From Paracoccus wurundjeri (lineage in GTDB: Bacteria > Pseudomonadota > Alphaproteobacteria > Rhodobacterales > Rhodobacteraceae), in assembly GCF_030678915.1 (NCBI RefSeq), contig NZ_JAUUTZ010000008.1, positions 1 through 64,000 on the forward strand: a stretch of 64,000 nucleotides of DNA, written 5' to 3'. Below, piece by piece: positions 36,001-45,066 of the stretch (its first letter is position 1; each line of letters starts with the position of its first letter). Made by a program: the position numbers and the translations under genes. Below the pieces are notes generated by a model. That model had not been told where the DNA came from. It worked only from the letters and a program-made list of their open reading frames with translations, and made no database searches.

Positions 36001-37591
36001 CCGGCTGCGGCATTCGACGCCGGGGGTGATGCTGATCTCGCCGCCGCCGCATCACGATATCTACAGTATCGAGGATCTGGCGCAGTTGATCTATGACCTC
36101 AAGCAGATCAATCCGCGCGCCAAGATCACCGTGAAGCTGGTTGCTTCAAGCGGTGTCGGCACGATTGCGGCGGGCGTGGCCAAGGCCAAGGCCGATGTGA
36201 TCCTGATCTCGGGCCATAATGGCGGCACCGGCGCCAGTCCCGCGACCTCGATCAAATTCGCCGGCCTGCCATGGGAGATGGGGTTGACCGAGGCGCATCA
36301 GGTTCTGGCAATGAACCGGCTGCGCGAACGTGTGACCCTGCGCACCGACGGGGGCTTGCGCACAGGGCGCGACATCGTCATGGCGGCGATGATGGGGGCT
36401 GAAGAATACGGCATCGGCACCGCCGCCCTGATCGCCATGGGCTGCATCATGGTCCGGCAATGTCAGTCGAACACCTGTCCGGTGGGCGTTTGCACGCAGG
36501 ACGAAAAACTGCGGGCCATGTTCACCGGCAGCGCCGATAAGGTGGTGAACCTGATCACCTTCTATGCGCAGGAGGTGCGGGAAATCCTTGCCAGCATTGG
36601 CGCCCGTTCGCTGGATGAGGTGATCGGACGTGCAGATTTGCTGACGCAGGTCAGCCGCGGCGCCGCGCATCTGGACGATCTGGACCTGAATCCGCTGCTG
36701 ATCACCGTCGATGGCTGGGACAAGATCGTCTATGACCGCTCGAAACCCCGCAACGCGGTGATGGACACGCTGGACGCGGAAATCATCCGCGATGCCGAGC
36801 GGTTCTTTTCGGATGGCGAAAAGATGCAGTTGTCCTATGCCGTGCGCAACACGCTGCGGACCATCGGGACACGGACATCCAGCATGATCGTGCAGAAATT
36901 CGGGATGCGGAACAATCTGCAACCCGATCACCTGACGGTCAGGCTGACCGGCAGCGCCGGGCAGTCGCTGGGTGCCTTTGCCGCGCCGGGGCTGAAGCTG
37001 GAAGTCTCGGGCGATGCCAATGACTATGTCGGCAAGGGGCTTTCCGGTGGCACCATTACCGTACGCCCGCCGATGATCTCGCCATTGACGGCATCGGATA
37101 ACACCATCATCGGCAATACCGTGCTTTACGGTGCGACCGATGGCTATCTTTTCGCGGCGGGCCGCGCCGGCGAACGCTTTGCCGTCCGCAATAGCGGCGC
37201 GAAAGTGGTGATTGAGGGCTGCGGGACCAATGGTTGCGAATACATGACCGGGGGCGTCGCGGTGATCCTTGGACCCATTGGTGCGAATTTCGGTGCCGGA
37301 ATGACGGGCGGCATGGCCTATCTTTACGATCCCGACGGCATTGCGCGCGACTATATCAACCCGGAATCCCTGGTCATGTGCCCGGTGACACAGGAACATT
37401 GGGAGACCGAGCTGAAGGAGCTGATCGAACGGCATCGCAAGGAAACCCTGTCCCGTAAGGCTGACGAGATCCTGCAGAACTGGGAACGCGAGAAGCATAA
37501 TTTCCTTCAGGTCTGCCCGAAAGAGATGCTGCCGCATCTGGCGCATCCGATTCAGGCGGTCGACGACACAAAATCGATCCCGGCGGAATAA
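33056..37591 (+). CDS. gltB: Glutamate synthase (NADPH) large subunit
   Basis: Makes two glutamates from glutamine and 2-oxoglutarate. 1511 residues. The glutaminase nucleophile is Cys30 (EHSSCGVGF), implying removal of a 29-residue propeptide. The central and FMN-binding domains follow (GAKSDSGEGGEDPEH, GEGGQLPG, LISGHNGGTGASP), with the 3Fe-4S cysteines in GCIMVRQCQSNTCPVGVC near 1130-1146 and a C-terminal GXGXG beta-helix (CGTNGCEYMTGG). GAGAGG six bases before the ATG at 33056 fixes the start. A strong hairpin follows at 37616. Confidence 0.98.
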   Translation: MKDWQAKEQARRDWMAENSLYRADDEHSSCGVGFVVSIDGKPSRQVVQNGIDALKAIWHRGAVDADGKTGDGAGIHVQIPVPFFYDQIRRTGHEPDREKLIAVGQVFLPRTNFAAQEACRTIVESEVLRMGHYIYGWRHVPVDTSVLGEKANATRPEIEQILIRCEKDIDTVQFERELYIIRRRIEKAAVAAQISQLYFCSLSCRSIIYKGMMLAEQVAEFYPDLKDERFESAFALYHQRYSTNTFPQWWLAQPFRMLAHNGEINTLKGNLNWLKSHEIRMASNAFGEMAEDIKPIVSAGSSDSAALDAVFEVMVRSGRSAPMTKTMLVPESWSNSTTDMPQAWADMYAYCNAVMEPWDGPAALAMTDGRWVCGGLDRNGLRPMRYVVTGDDLLIAGSEVGMVPVDESAVKEKGALGPGQMIAVDMWDGKLYRDSEIKDRLAASQPFGEWIEKVVDLNHIMRNLPEGTHYQGEELRRRQIAAGFTMEDLEHVLSPMAEDGKEALASMGDDTPPAVLSGQYRPLSHFFRQNFSQVTNPPIDSLRETRVMSLKTRFGNLKNVLDENSSQTEILILESPFIANGEYAEMCRMFGEAVTHIDCTFADGAGQEALSQGLARIRAEAEDAVRSGAGHLVLTDEHQGPERIGMPMILATSAVHSWLTRKGLRTFCSINVRAAECVDPHYFAVLISAGATTVNPYLAQDSISDRIDRGLLEGSLIENMRRYRDAIDAGLLKIMAKMGISVLSSYRGGLNFEAVGLSRAMVAEYFPGMHSRISGIGLYGLQDKLEDIHHRGWHAENVELLPVGGFYKLRRSGEKHAWEARTMKMLQMACDKASYDLWKQFSAQMRANPPIHIRDLLDIKPLGKPVPIEEVESITAIRKRFVTPGMSLGALSPEAHMTLNIAMNRIGAKSDSGEGGEDPEHSYPMANGDNRSAKIKQVASGRFGVTAEYLNACEELEIKVAQGAKPGEGGQLPGMKVTKLIARLRHSTPGVMLISPPPHHDIYSIEDLAQLIYDLKQINPRAKITVKLVASSGVGTIAAGVAKAKADVILISGHNGGTGASPATSIKFAGLPWEMGLTEAHQVLAMNRLRERVTLRTDGGLRTGRDIVMAAMMGAEEYGIGTAALIAMGCIMVRQCQSNTCPVGVCTQDEKLRAMFTGSADKVVNLITFYAQEVREILASIGARSLDEVIGRADLLTQVSRGAAHLDDLDLNPLLITVDGWDKIVYDRSKPRNAVMDTLDAEIIRDAERFFSDGEKMQLSYAVRNTLRTIGTRTSSMIVQKFGMRNNLQPDHLTVRLTGSAGQSLGAFAAPGLKLEVSGDANDYVGKGLSGGTITVRPPMISPLTASDNTIIGNTVLYGATDGYLFAAGRAGERFAVRNSGAKVVIEGCGTNGCEYMTGGVAVILGPIGANFGAGMTGGMAYLYDPDGIARDYINPESLVMCPVTQEHWETELKELIERHRKETLSRKADEILQNWEREKHNFLQVCPKEMLPHLAHPIQAVDDTKSIPAE

Positions 37592-37615
37592 TCCGCCAAG
37601 ATGGTTGCGACTTCA

Positions 37616-37643
37616 GGAAACGGCTCTGATCGGGGCCGTTTCC
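37616..37643 (+). terminator. Terminator hairpin after gltB
   Basis: GGAAACGGC (37616-37624) pairs perfectly with GCCGTTTCC (37635-37643) across a 10-base loop, followed by ATCATTTTCAATCCTTT, a loose T-rich tail. 25 bases after the gltB stop. Confidence 0.7.
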
Positions 37644-37699
37644 ATCATTTTCAATCCTTTAGCTTGACTGCACGCGATATGACGTGACAAAGCCCGATC

Positions 37700-38425
37700 A
37701 TGATCCTTCGGATGTTGCTCAGAACGCCTGCGCATGACGCGCCCGTCCCGGCTGCCACAGGCAGCCGCTGGCGACCCATGCGCCGGCTGATGATCTGGTT
37801 GCGATGGATTCTGCTGCGATTGTTCCTGCTGATGGCGCTGGTGGTCGGGTTCTTCGGGCTGATCAATCCACCGACCACATGGACGATCATGGCCGATTCC
37901 CGCAACCATTCGATCAAGCCACGCCAATGGACGGATTTCGAGGATATCGCCCCGGTCATGCGCCGCTCGGTCGTGGCGGCGGAGGATGCGAATTTCTGCC
38001 GGCACTGGGGGTTCGACATGATCGAGATCCGCCGCGTCATTGCCTCGGGCAGTTCGCGAGGGGCCTCGACGATCAGCCAGCAAACGGCGAAGAACGTTTT
38101 TCTGTGGCAGGAGCGCAGCTGGTCGCGCAAGTTTCTGGAAACCGTCCTTACGCCGCTGGTCGAGGCGCTCTGGTCGAAGCAGCGCATTCTTGAGGTCTAT
38201 CTGAACGTGGCCGAATTCGGGCCGGGGATTTTCGGTATATATGCCGCCGCCCGGGAATATTTCGGAACAACGCCGGACATGCTGACTCCGGTGCAATCCG
38301 CCCGGCTGGCGGCAATCCTGCCCGCGCCGAAATCGCGCAGCCCGCAACAGGCCTCGAACCGGTCGCGGGCAATTGCCGATGGCGCTGCCACGATTGCGCG
38401 GGACGGGCGCGCGGATTGCCTGTGA
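37700..38425 (+). CDS. mtgA: Monofunctional biosynthetic peptidoglycan transglycosylase
   Basis: GT51 enzyme polymerising lipid II into glycan strands. 241 residues with one transmembrane helix (WILLRLFLLMALVVGFFGLI, about 34-54), catalytic Glu in VVAAEDANFCRHWGFD near 95, GASTISQQTAKNVFLW and the second conserved Glu region RILEVYLNVAEFGPGIFG. No transpeptidase domain, consistent with MtgA. Start unsure: 37700 lacks a good ribosome site and an ATG at 37778 (MRRLMIW) just before the helix is an alternative. Confidence 0.93.
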   Translation: MILRMLLRTPAHDAPVPAATGSRWRPMRRLMIWLRWILLRLFLLMALVVGFFGLINPPTTWTIMADSRNHSIKPRQWTDFEDIAPVMRRSVVAAEDANFCRHWGFDMIEIRRVIASGSSRGASTISQQTAKNVFLWQERSWSRKFLETVLTPLVEALWSKQRILEVYLNVAEFGPGIFGIYAAAREYFGTTPDMLTPVQSARLAAILPAPKSRSPQQASNRSRAIADGAATIARDGRADCL

Positions 38426-38504
38426 GTTGCGGCACCGGTTGCAACGCGGGGCGGGGGATCTTAACAATACAGCGTTGCACAAAGAAGAGATTTCAAGACA
38501 GGCG

Positions 38505-39191
38505 ATGAACAGTTCAACCCAGACCACCCGACTATACCACACGATGCTGTCCCCCTTCTGTCGCAAGGTGCGGCTGGTCCTTGCGGAAAAGAAGATCGAA
38601 GTGGAACTGGTCGAAGAGCGGTATTGGGAGAATCCGCCCGATCTGAAGCGGCGCAATCCCGCCGGAAAGCTGCCGGTCCTGCGTTATCGTGGCAATATGC
38701 TGGCCGAAAGTCAGGCCATCGTTGAGTTTATCGACGAAACAGTCCCCAATCCATCCCTGATGCCCAAATCACCGGCCGAACGACATGAGGTCCGCAGGCT
38801 TTGCGCCTGGTTTGACGACAAGTTCAATGCCGAGGTGACGCGCCCGATCCTTGAAGAGCGGGTCTGGAAGAAAATCACCCGCACGGGCTATCCCGACAGC
38901 CGCGCAGTCAAGGACGGGCTGCGCGCCGTCAAGGAGCATATCGACTATCTGGCCAGCCTGCTCGAGGCGCGTCGCTGGCTTGCGGGTAACAACCTGACAT
39001 TGGCGGATTTCACCGCGGCGGCGCATTTCTCTTGTCTGGATTATATTTCGGACGTGGATTGGGACCGGTCCGAGATGGTGCGCGACTGGTATGCGACGAT
39101 CAAGTCGCGACCGGCTTTCCGCCCGATTCTTGCGGATCAGGTGCCGGGTATTCAACCGGCTCCACATTATGCCGAGCTGGACTTCGGATAG
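38505..39191 (+). CDS. Glutathione S-transferase family protein, possibly FzlA
   Basis: 228 residues. N-terminal thioredoxin-fold domain ([40 protein letters not shown]) and all-helical C-terminal domain ([17 protein letters not shown]). The SPFCRKVR start and the overall length match alphaproteobacterial GST-like proteins that include FzlA, the FtsZ-binding division protein of Caulobacter. Identity with FzlA is a suggestion from similarity of pattern; ordinary GST activity is the alternative. The ATG at 38505 follows an AAGACAGG stretch. It precedes queG with a repeat element between. Confidence 0.75.
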   Translation: MNSSTQTTRLYHTMLSPFCRKVRLVLAEKKIEVELVEERYWENPPDLKRRNPAGKLPVLRYRGNMLAESQAIVEFIDETVPNPSLMPKSPAERHEVRRLCAWFDDKFNAEVTRPILEERVWKKITRTGYPDSRAVKDGLRAVKEHIDYLASLLEARRWLAGNNLTLADFTAAAHFSCLDYISDVDWDRSEMVRDWYATIKSRPAFRPILADQVPGIQPAPHYAELDFG

Positions 39192-39199
39192 CTCAGGGG

Positions 39200-39256
39200 G
39201 GCGCTGCTCCCCGTTGCCTGCCGGCGATTCCCCCCGGAATATTTCCGTGAAGAAGA
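39200..39256. repeat. Short intergenic element, copy 1
   Basis: GCGCTGC, then a C-run and GGAATATTTCC GTGAAGAAGA (core at 39236-39256). A related copy, with GCGCTGC, CCCCC and GGATATTTGAGTGAAGAAGA, lies after the MORN gene at 43547-43587. Elements of this look are, as I recall, common between genes in Rhodobacteraceae genomes. Here it spans the queG start. Confidence 0.6.
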
Positions 39257-40293
39257 AAGCCGACCTGATGGCCGAGGCCCGTGCCGTGGGGTTCTCGGCC
39301 ATGCGCGTGACGCGGCCCGATGCCGCGCCCGAAATTGCCGGAAGATTGCAGGCTTTCGTTTCGGCCGGACGGCACGGACAGATGGAGTGGATGGCTGAAC
39401 GCGCCCATTGGCGTGGAAATCCGGCAGCTTTATGGCCCGAGGCGCGTTCGGTCATCATGCTGGCCGAACTTTACACGCCGGATCACGATCCGCTGGCGGT
39501 GCTGGAACAGCAAGAGCGGGCGGCGATCAGCGTTTATGCGCAAGGTAAGGATTATCACGATCTGGTCAAGAAACGACTCAAGCGGCTGGGCCGGTGGCTG
39601 CTGGAGCAGAATCCCGGAAATGAAATCAAGGTATTCGTGGATACCGCCCCGGTGATGGAGAAACCGCTGGCACAGGCGGCTGGGCTGGGTTGGCAGGGCA
39701 AGCATACCAACCTGCTGTCGCGGGAACTGGGAAGCTGGTTTTTCCTGGGGTCGATATTCACCACGCTGGAACTTCCGGTGGATGAGCCGGAGCAGGAGCG
39801 ATGCGGCTCTTGCCGCGCCTGTCTGGATATCTGCCCGACAGGCGCGTTCCCCGCGCCGTTTCAACTGGATGCGCGGCGCTGCATTTCCTATCTGACGATC
39901 GAGCATAAAGGGCCGGTCGATCCAGAATTGCGGCCTTTGATGGGCAACCGTATCTATGGCTGCGACGATTGTCTTGCGGTTTGTCCATGGAACAAGTTCG
40001 CGCAGGCCGGAACGGAAATGCGTTATCGCGGCATTGTCGATGCGCCGCCGCTGGAAGAACTGGCGCGGCTGGACGATGCCGGATTCCGCGCGCGCTTTTC
40101 GGGTAGTCCGATCAAGCGGATTGGGCGGGACCGTTTCGTGCGGAATGTGCTTTACGCCATCGGTAATTCCGGGAAACCGGAATTAACGGCAGTGGCGCAG
40201 GGCCTGACGGATGATGCCGACGAAACCGTTGCCGATGCGGCCCGATGGGCGGCCGGGCGGCTGATGCCTAGAGCTCGTCCCGCCAACGGTTGA
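39247..40293 (+). CDS. queG: Epoxyqueuosine reductase QueG
   Basis: Cobalamin- and iron-sulfur-dependent reductase converting epoxyqueuosine to queuosine in tRNA, the last step of the pathway. 348 residues. Two 4Fe-4S motifs, [16 protein letters not shown] near 184 and [11 protein letters not shown] near 238, are typical, as are [28 protein letters not shown] and a C-terminal HEAT-like helix pair. The GTG at 39247 gives the usual length of N-terminus but lies inside the repeat element; ATG 39268 is the alternative. The 3' end overlaps the convergent nadE by 26 bases. Confidence 0.94.
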   Translation: MKKKADLMAEARAVGFSAMRVTRPDAAPEIAGRLQAFVSAGRHGQMEWMAERAHWRGNPAALWPEARSVIMLAELYTPDHDPLAVLEQQERAAISVYAQGKDYHDLVKKRLKRLGRWLLEQNPGNEIKVFVDTAPVMEKPLAQAAGLGWQGKHTNLLSRELGSWFFLGSIFTTLELPVDEPEQERCGSCRACLDICPTGAFPAPFQLDARRCISYLTIEHKGPVDPELRPLMGNRIYGCDDCLAVCPWNKFAQAGTEMRYRGIVDAPPLEELARLDDAGFRARFSGSPIKRIGRDRFVRNVLYAIGNSGKPELTAVAQGLTDDADETVADAARWAAGRLMPRARPANG

Positions 40294-41926
40294 CCAATGG
40301 ATAGCGGCGATCCAGCCAGAACGCCTTGGTCGAGATACGCGGGCCGGGGGCGGCCTGATATCGCTTCCATTCGCTGATATACAGCAGCTTTTCGACCTTT
40401 TTTACCGTTTCGGCATCGAAGCCCTGCTTTACCAGATCGCCCAGCGCGAGATCCTTTTCGACCAGCCCTTCCAGGATCGCGTCCAGCACCTCATAGGGCG
40501 GAAGCGAATCCTCATCCTTCTGATCGGGGCGCAACTCGGCCGAGGGTGGCTTCGAGATGATCTGCGGCGGGATCACCTCACCCGCCGGGCCTTTCATCCA
40601 CGGGCGGTGATTGGCGTTGCGCCAGCGGCAGGTTTCGAACACGCGGGTCTTGTACAGATCCTTGATCGGATTATAGCCGCCCGCCATGTCGCCATAGACT
40701 GTGGCATAACCCACCGCGACTTCCGATTTGTTGCCGGTGGTCAGTAACATCTCGCCGAACTTGTTCGAGATCGCCATCAGCATCAGACCACGCAGGCGGG
40801 ACTGGATGTTCTCTTCGGTGATGTCGGGGCTGGTGCCTTCCATCAGATGCGAGAGCGCCCCCTCCACGGCATTGCGTGCGCCGTCGATCCGGACGGTATC
40901 CAGTCGGGTTCCCAGCCGCCCGGCACAATCGGCGGCGTCATCCAGACTGCCCTGCGATGTATATTCCGAGGGCAGCATGACGCAGCGGGTATTTTCGGGG
41001 CCGATCGCGTCGGCGGCGATCGTCGCGACAAGTGCCGAATCGATACCGCCGGACAGGCCCAATACCACCTTGCCAAAGCCCGATTTGTGCAGATATTCGC
41101 GCAGGCCAAGCATCATGGCGTGGTAGTCCTGCTCCCATATATCGGGTTGGGTCACCATCTCGCCCGGCTGGGCCCGCCAGCCTTCTGACGCACGGATGAA
41201 ATCGACATGGGCGATGGCTTCCTCAAAAGCGGGAAGCTGCACGACCTTTTGACCGCCGGGGTTCAGCACGAAGCTTGCGCCATCATAGATTTGATCGTCC
41301 TGACCACCTACCAGATTAACATAGACCAGCGGCAGGCCGGTTTCGACCACGCGCCCGACCATGTGGCCCATGCGCAGATCCAGCTTCTCGCGGTGATAGG
41401 GTGAGCCGTTCGGGACGATCAGAAGCTCGGCCCCGGTTTCCGCCAGCGTTTCGGCGACGTCGGGATACCAGCTATCCTCACAGATGGGCGAGCCGATCCG
41501 GGCCGCGCCGACCGGATAGGGACCGCTGATCGGACCGCTATCGAACAGGCGTAATTCATCGAAAAGCTGTTTGTGAGGCAAGTGATGCTTCAGAATCCGG
41601 GCAATCAGTTTGCCATCCTTGAAAATCCAATAGGCGTTGTGCAGCTTGTCGCCGTCGCGCCAAGGACCGCCAATGCCGATCGCCGGGCCATCCGTGCAGG
41701 CCGCACCGACTTTCTGGATCGCCTCGACCGCCTGTTCTGTAAATGCCGGTTTCAGCACCAGATCCTGCGTCTGATATCCGGTGATGAACATCTCGGGCAG
41801 TGCCAGCATATCGGCGCCCGCCGATTTGGCCGTCTGCCATGCCTCGATGGCGCGGGCGGAGTTGCCGGCAAGGTCGCCGACGGTGGCGTTCAACTGACCG
41901 ATGGTCAGACGGAAGTGGTCGGTCAT
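40268..41926 (-). CDS. nadE: Glutamine-dependent NAD+ synthetase
   Basis: Amidates nicotinic acid adenine dinucleotide to NAD+, using ammonia channelled from glutamine. 552 residues. The N-terminal nitrilase-type glutaminase has its Glu-Lys-Cys triad ([34 protein letters not shown]); the C-terminal synthetase has the PP-loop [19 protein letters not shown] and [19 protein letters not shown]. Single-gene unit, convergent with queG and divergent from the MORN gene. Confidence 0.97.
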   Translation of the reverse strand: MTDHFRLTIGQLNATVGDLAGNSARAIEAWQTAKSAGADMLALPEMFITGYQTQDLVLKPAFTEQAVEAIQKVGAACTDGPAIGIGGPWRDGDKLHNAYWIFKDGKLIARILKHHLPHKQLFDELRLFDSGPISGPYPVGAARIGSPICEDSWYPDVAETLAETGAELLIVPNGSPYHREKLDLRMGHMVGRVVETGLPLVYVNLVGGQDDQIYDGASFVLNPGGQKVVQLPAFEEAIAHVDFIRASEGWRAQPGEMVTQPDIWEQDYHAMMLGLREYLHKSGFGKVVLGLSGGIDSALVATIAADAIGPENTRCVMLPSEYTSQGSLDDAADCAGRLGTRLDTVRIDGARNAVEGALSHLMEGTSPDITEENIQSRLRGLMLMAISNKFGEMLLTTGNKSEVAVGYATVYGDMAGGYNPIKDLYKTRVFETCRWRNANHRPWMKGPAGEVIPPQIISKPPSAELRPDQKDEDSLPPYEVLDAILEGLVEKDLALGDLVKQGFDAETVKKVEKLLYISEWKRYQAAPGPRISTKAFWLDRRYPLVNRWRDEL

Positions 41927-42045
41927 GGCATTGCCCCTGTTCTCTCGCCCCTGTGATAGGGGATGATGCGGGAAAGGAAAAGTCGGCCTTTGCGCAAGCA
42001 GGGCGCTTAGGGTAGACCATGGGGCAAAAGGTCAAGGACGAGGCG

Positions 42046-43542
42046 ATGATGGCGGCAATTCGGGCGTCGATGAAAGCGGGTTTGTTTGCTCTGATGCTGG
42101 CAGCGGCAGGCGATGCGGCATCGGCGCAAGACGTCATCACCAAGGAGTATGATGACGGCGGCGTCTACGAAGGCACGTTCCGCAATGGCCGTCAGCACGG
42201 GCAGGGCACCTATAGTCTGCCCAACGGCTATCGTTACGAGGGCGATTGGGTGGATGGCGAGATCCTAGGTCAGGGCAAGGCCACCTTTCCCAACGGCTCG
42301 GTCTATGAGGGACATTTCGCTGGCAGCAAACCGGATGGTGAAGGCAAGATCACCTATGCCGACGGCAGCACCTATGAGGGAGACTGGACCGCCGGAGAGC
42401 CGACCGGCGAGGGCGAGGCGCATTATGCCAATGGCAGTGTCTATATCGGTCAGTTCGTCGACGGGAAGCACCACGGCAAGGGCAGGCTGACGCAGGAAAA
42501 CGGCTATCGTTACGAAGGCGACTGGAATAACGGCGTCAAGGAGGGGCAGGGCAAGGTCACCTATCCCGACGGTTCGGTTTACGAGGGCGCGATGCTTGCG
42601 GGACAGCCCGCGGGACAGGGCGAGCTGACCATGCCCGACGGGATGATCTATGACGGTATCTGGGCGGCCGGGCAGATGTCGGGCAAGGGTGTTCTGGAGC
42701 AACCTTCGGGCGACCGTTACGAAGGCGAGATGCGGCAGGGCAAGCGCGAGGGGCATGGCGTGGCCACCTATACCAATGGCGATGTCTATGACGGCCAGTT
42801 CAGGAATGACCGCAGGCATGGGCAGGGAACATTCACAGGCAAGGACGGCTATGTCTATACCGGCCAGTGGGTCGAGGGCCGGATGGAGGGGAAGGGCAAG
42901 ATCACCTATCCCGATGGTTCGGTCTATGAAGGAGACATGAAAGAGGACCGACCTCATGGAGTGGGCAAGATCACCTATCCCGACGGCTCGAATTATGAGG
43001 GCCAATGGGCCGAGGGTGTGATCGCGGGTGACGGTAAGGCGACCTATGCCAATGGCACGGTTTACGAAGGGAGTTTCAAGAACGCCCAGAATGACGGCCA
43101 GGGCCGGATGTCCTATCCCGATGGTTATGTCTATACCGGCGCGTGGAAAGACGGGCAGCGGCACGGAGAAGGTCAGGCCACCTATGCCGATGGAACGGTT
43201 TATACTGGCGGATTCGTCAACGGGCTGCGCGAGGGGCAGGGCAAGCTGACTACCCCCGATGGATTCGTTTACGATGGCGGCTGGAAAGAAGGCGAGATCC
43301 ACGGCAAGGGCGTTGCGACCTATTCCAATGGCGACCGTTACGAGGGAAATTTCGTTGTCGGCAAGCGTCAGGGTCAGGGGATCATGCGCTACGCAACCGG
43401 ACAGGTGGCGTCCGGCGAATGGGAGGAAAACCGGCTGGTTGATCCCGATGATGATGCTGCCGCTTCGGAACCCGAACAGCAGGATGAAGCGGTGGAAACT
43501 CCGGATTTGCCCGATGAGACCCCGGCCGCCGAAGAGGAGTGA
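42046..43542 (+). CDS. Exported MORN-repeat protein
   Basis: 498 residues. Signal peptide at the N-terminus (MMAAIRASMKAGLFALMLAA, cleavage probably after ASA), then 18 complete 23-residue MORN repeats of the form DGSVYEGxWxxGxxxGxGxxTYP and a decayed nineteenth, then an acidic tail (PDDDAAASEPEQQDEAVE). The repeat array should form one long beta sheet. MORN proteins usually bind lipids or membranes or act as scaffolds; function here is unknown. The ATG at 42046 is preceded by AAGGACGAGG; an upstream ATG at 42019 would lengthen the signal region unfavourably. Downstream is the second copy of the short intergenic element. Confidence 0.88.
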   Translation: MMAAIRASMKAGLFALMLAAAGDAASAQDVITKEYDDGGVYEGTFRNGRQHGQGTYSLPNGYRYEGDWVDGEILGQGKATFPNGSVYEGHFAGSKPDGEGKITYADGSTYEGDWTAGEPTGEGEAHYANGSVYIGQFVDGKHHGKGRLTQENGYRYEGDWNNGVKEGQGKVTYPDGSVYEGAMLAGQPAGQGELTMPDGMIYDGIWAAGQMSGKGVLEQPSGDRYEGEMRQGKREGHGVATYTNGDVYDGQFRNDRRHGQGTFTGKDGYVYTGQWVEGRMEGKGKITYPDGSVYEGDMKEDRPHGVGKITYPDGSNYEGQWAEGVIAGDGKATYANGTVYEGSFKNAQNDGQGRMSYPDGYVYTGAWKDGQRHGEGQATYADGTVYTGGFVNGLREGQGKLTTPDGFVYDGGWKEGEIHGKGVATYSNGDRYEGNFVVGKRQGQGIMRYATGQVASGEWEENRLVDPDDDAAASEPEQQDEAVETPDLPDETPAAEEE

Positions 43543-43546
43543 TTGG

Positions 43547-43587
43547 CGCGCTGCCTCTGCACCCCCAGGATATTTGAGTGAAGAAGA
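43547..43587. repeat. Short intergenic element, copy 2
   Basis: GCGCTGC, then ACCCCC and the core GGATATTTGAGTGAAGAAGA (43568-43587), starting a few bases after the MORN stop. It matches the element at 39200-39256 at most core positions, including the run GTGAAGAAGA. Confidence 0.6.
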
Positions 43588-43656
43588 GAGGGACGGAGCG
43601 GAATTCGTCTGACGTAATCGGCGTTAAATTCGAAAGGCTCCGGGCGATGATGCCGT

Positions 43657-45066
43657 TCACTTACCGTTTGCGGGATTCTTCCGGAAGCCGAATGCGACAT
43701 AATCGCGTTGATAAGCGGAAAAGGCGGCGGTTATCAGCTCTTTATCCGACAGGAATGCCGGCGGTGCCGGGATTTCGATACGCTCAAGCTGTGGGTCGGG
43801 GATATTCGCGCTTTGGCACAGATAGGCGATATCTTCCTGAAGACGATCCTCGCGGATCAGAATATCGGGCTGCACGAACTGGCTGAAACCCGCCAGCACC
43901 GCGGACTGACTAGCCCAATGAGGATGAGTCGGAAGCGTGGTCTGGCCGTTGAGATTGCGGCCCAGAAATCCAAGGAACTGATGGAACAACCTGACTGTGC
44001 TGGCATCGTCCAGATCGGTCAATGCGTCATCGGGGGGCAAATCCACGCGATGAACCTGGCGCATCAATTGCCGCAGTTCAGGTTTGGCCCCTGACAGCAG
44101 ATGCAGGAAGGCTTCCCATGCCCGGTGCAGCGGGTGCCGCAGGATGATGAAGCTGCGATGGCCCGGATGCTGTCGTTTCCACTGGCGCAGGCTGTTTTGC
44201 GTGTGATTGCGCCCGGTTTGCCCCAAAACCTCGAACCACCCTTCTTGCGGAACTGCTCCTCCGTCCTTGACTGGCATATAAAGCAGGCCCGAGCCTGCCT
44301 CGCTGGTCAGAAAACTGGGGACGGCGGGACCCCGGCTGGGCTCGAAATTCGGAATCTGCCCGATCGCGAACGGGTCCAGTTGCTGCAGATCGTCCTGCAT
44401 CTCTTGAAAATTCGTGACCTTCTCTTCCATCGCACGCGGATTTTGCGGAACCTGATCGCTTGCGGGTTTGACATTCTGCACATCGCTGCGGCCAAGCCAG
44501 TGCAGCAGTCCGGTCATCACCGCGCTGTCGCGGAGATCGTTGTAGTCAAGCCAGAATGCACTCTGACCGGTGGCCTGAAGATGATGAACGATCCGCCGCT
44601 GAAACTCTGTCTGTTTCGACAGGGTCTGGCGAAACTCCTCGCGGTTATAGGTGATCGATGCCGGGATCGGGGTTTCGGTTTCGTTCAGCTTCCATTGGTT
44701 CGTTTCCCAGGCCAACCGGGTCGAGACATAGCTTTCCAATGGATTGCGGGTCAGGATGACCTTTGCACAGCGCCGGTCGTCCATGATGGCGTCAAACACC
44801 CGCGGATCGTGATCGTGAAAATAGCGGAATCCCGGCAGGTGATCGGGTTTGTTGAAAAGCTTGTCAAGCAGCCGCATCGGATCGGCTTCCCGCTCATCGC
44901 GGGTGATCCCCAGCATCTCGTCCTTGTCGGGCCAGCCCATCATATAGGGATTGAACGCCTCCCCGAAACAGGTGACTTTCCTGACGGCGTTCAGCGTCGC
45001 CTCGAGCAGATTCGAGCCGGTGCGCATTTCGGCGAAGATCACAAAACTGCAGAAAGCTTCGGTCAT
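43657..45066 (-). CDS. Sulfotransferase (NodH/Stf0-like), possibly two-domain
   Basis: 469 residues. The N-terminal half carries the PAPS 5'-phosphosulfate motif region IFAEMRTGSNLLEATLN (residues ~10-26) and a 3'-phosphate motif region VILTRNPLESYVSTRLAWE near 103-121, as in NodH or trehalose sulfotransferase relatives. The C-terminal half contains a second sulfotransferase-like segment, SFIILRHPLHRAWEAF near 312. Likely transfers sulfate to a cell-surface sugar. The start overlaps the upstream GT14 stop by one base (TGATG), and the upstream neighbours are glycosyltransferases, galE and galU. Last gene of the run. Confidence 0.82.
   Translation of the reverse strand: MTEAFCSFVIFAEMRTGSNLLEATLNAVRKVTCFGEAFNPYMMGWPDKDEMLGITRDEREADPMRLLDKLFNKPDHLPGFRYFHDHDPRVFDAIMDDRRCAKVILTRNPLESYVSTRLAWETNQWKLNETETPIPASITYNREEFRQTLSKQTEFQRRIVHHLQATGQSAFWLDYNDLRDSAVMTGLLHWLGRSDVQNVKPASDQVPQNPRAMEEKVTNFQEMQDDLQQLDPFAIGQIPNFEPSRGPAVPSFLTSEAGSGLLYMPVKDGGAVPQEGWFEVLGQTGRNHTQNSLRQWKRQHPGHRSFIILRHPLHRAWEAFLHLLSGAKPELRQLMRQVHRVDLPPDDALTDLDDASTVRLFHQFLGFLGRNLNGQTTLPTHPHWASQSAVLAGFSQFVQPDILIREDRLQEDIAYLCQSANIPDPQLERIEIPAPPAFLSDKELITAAFSAYQRDYVAFGFRKNPANGK

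Noticed and set aside
36146..37546. A 466-codon open frame on the minus strand inside gltB
   Set aside because: Antisense of a conserved enzyme, no recognisable protein features.
42100..43430. Periodic repeats that could be a DNA-level tandem array or CRISPR
   Set aside because: The 69-base period is the 23-residue MORN repeat in frame; units vary in sequence and have no spacers.
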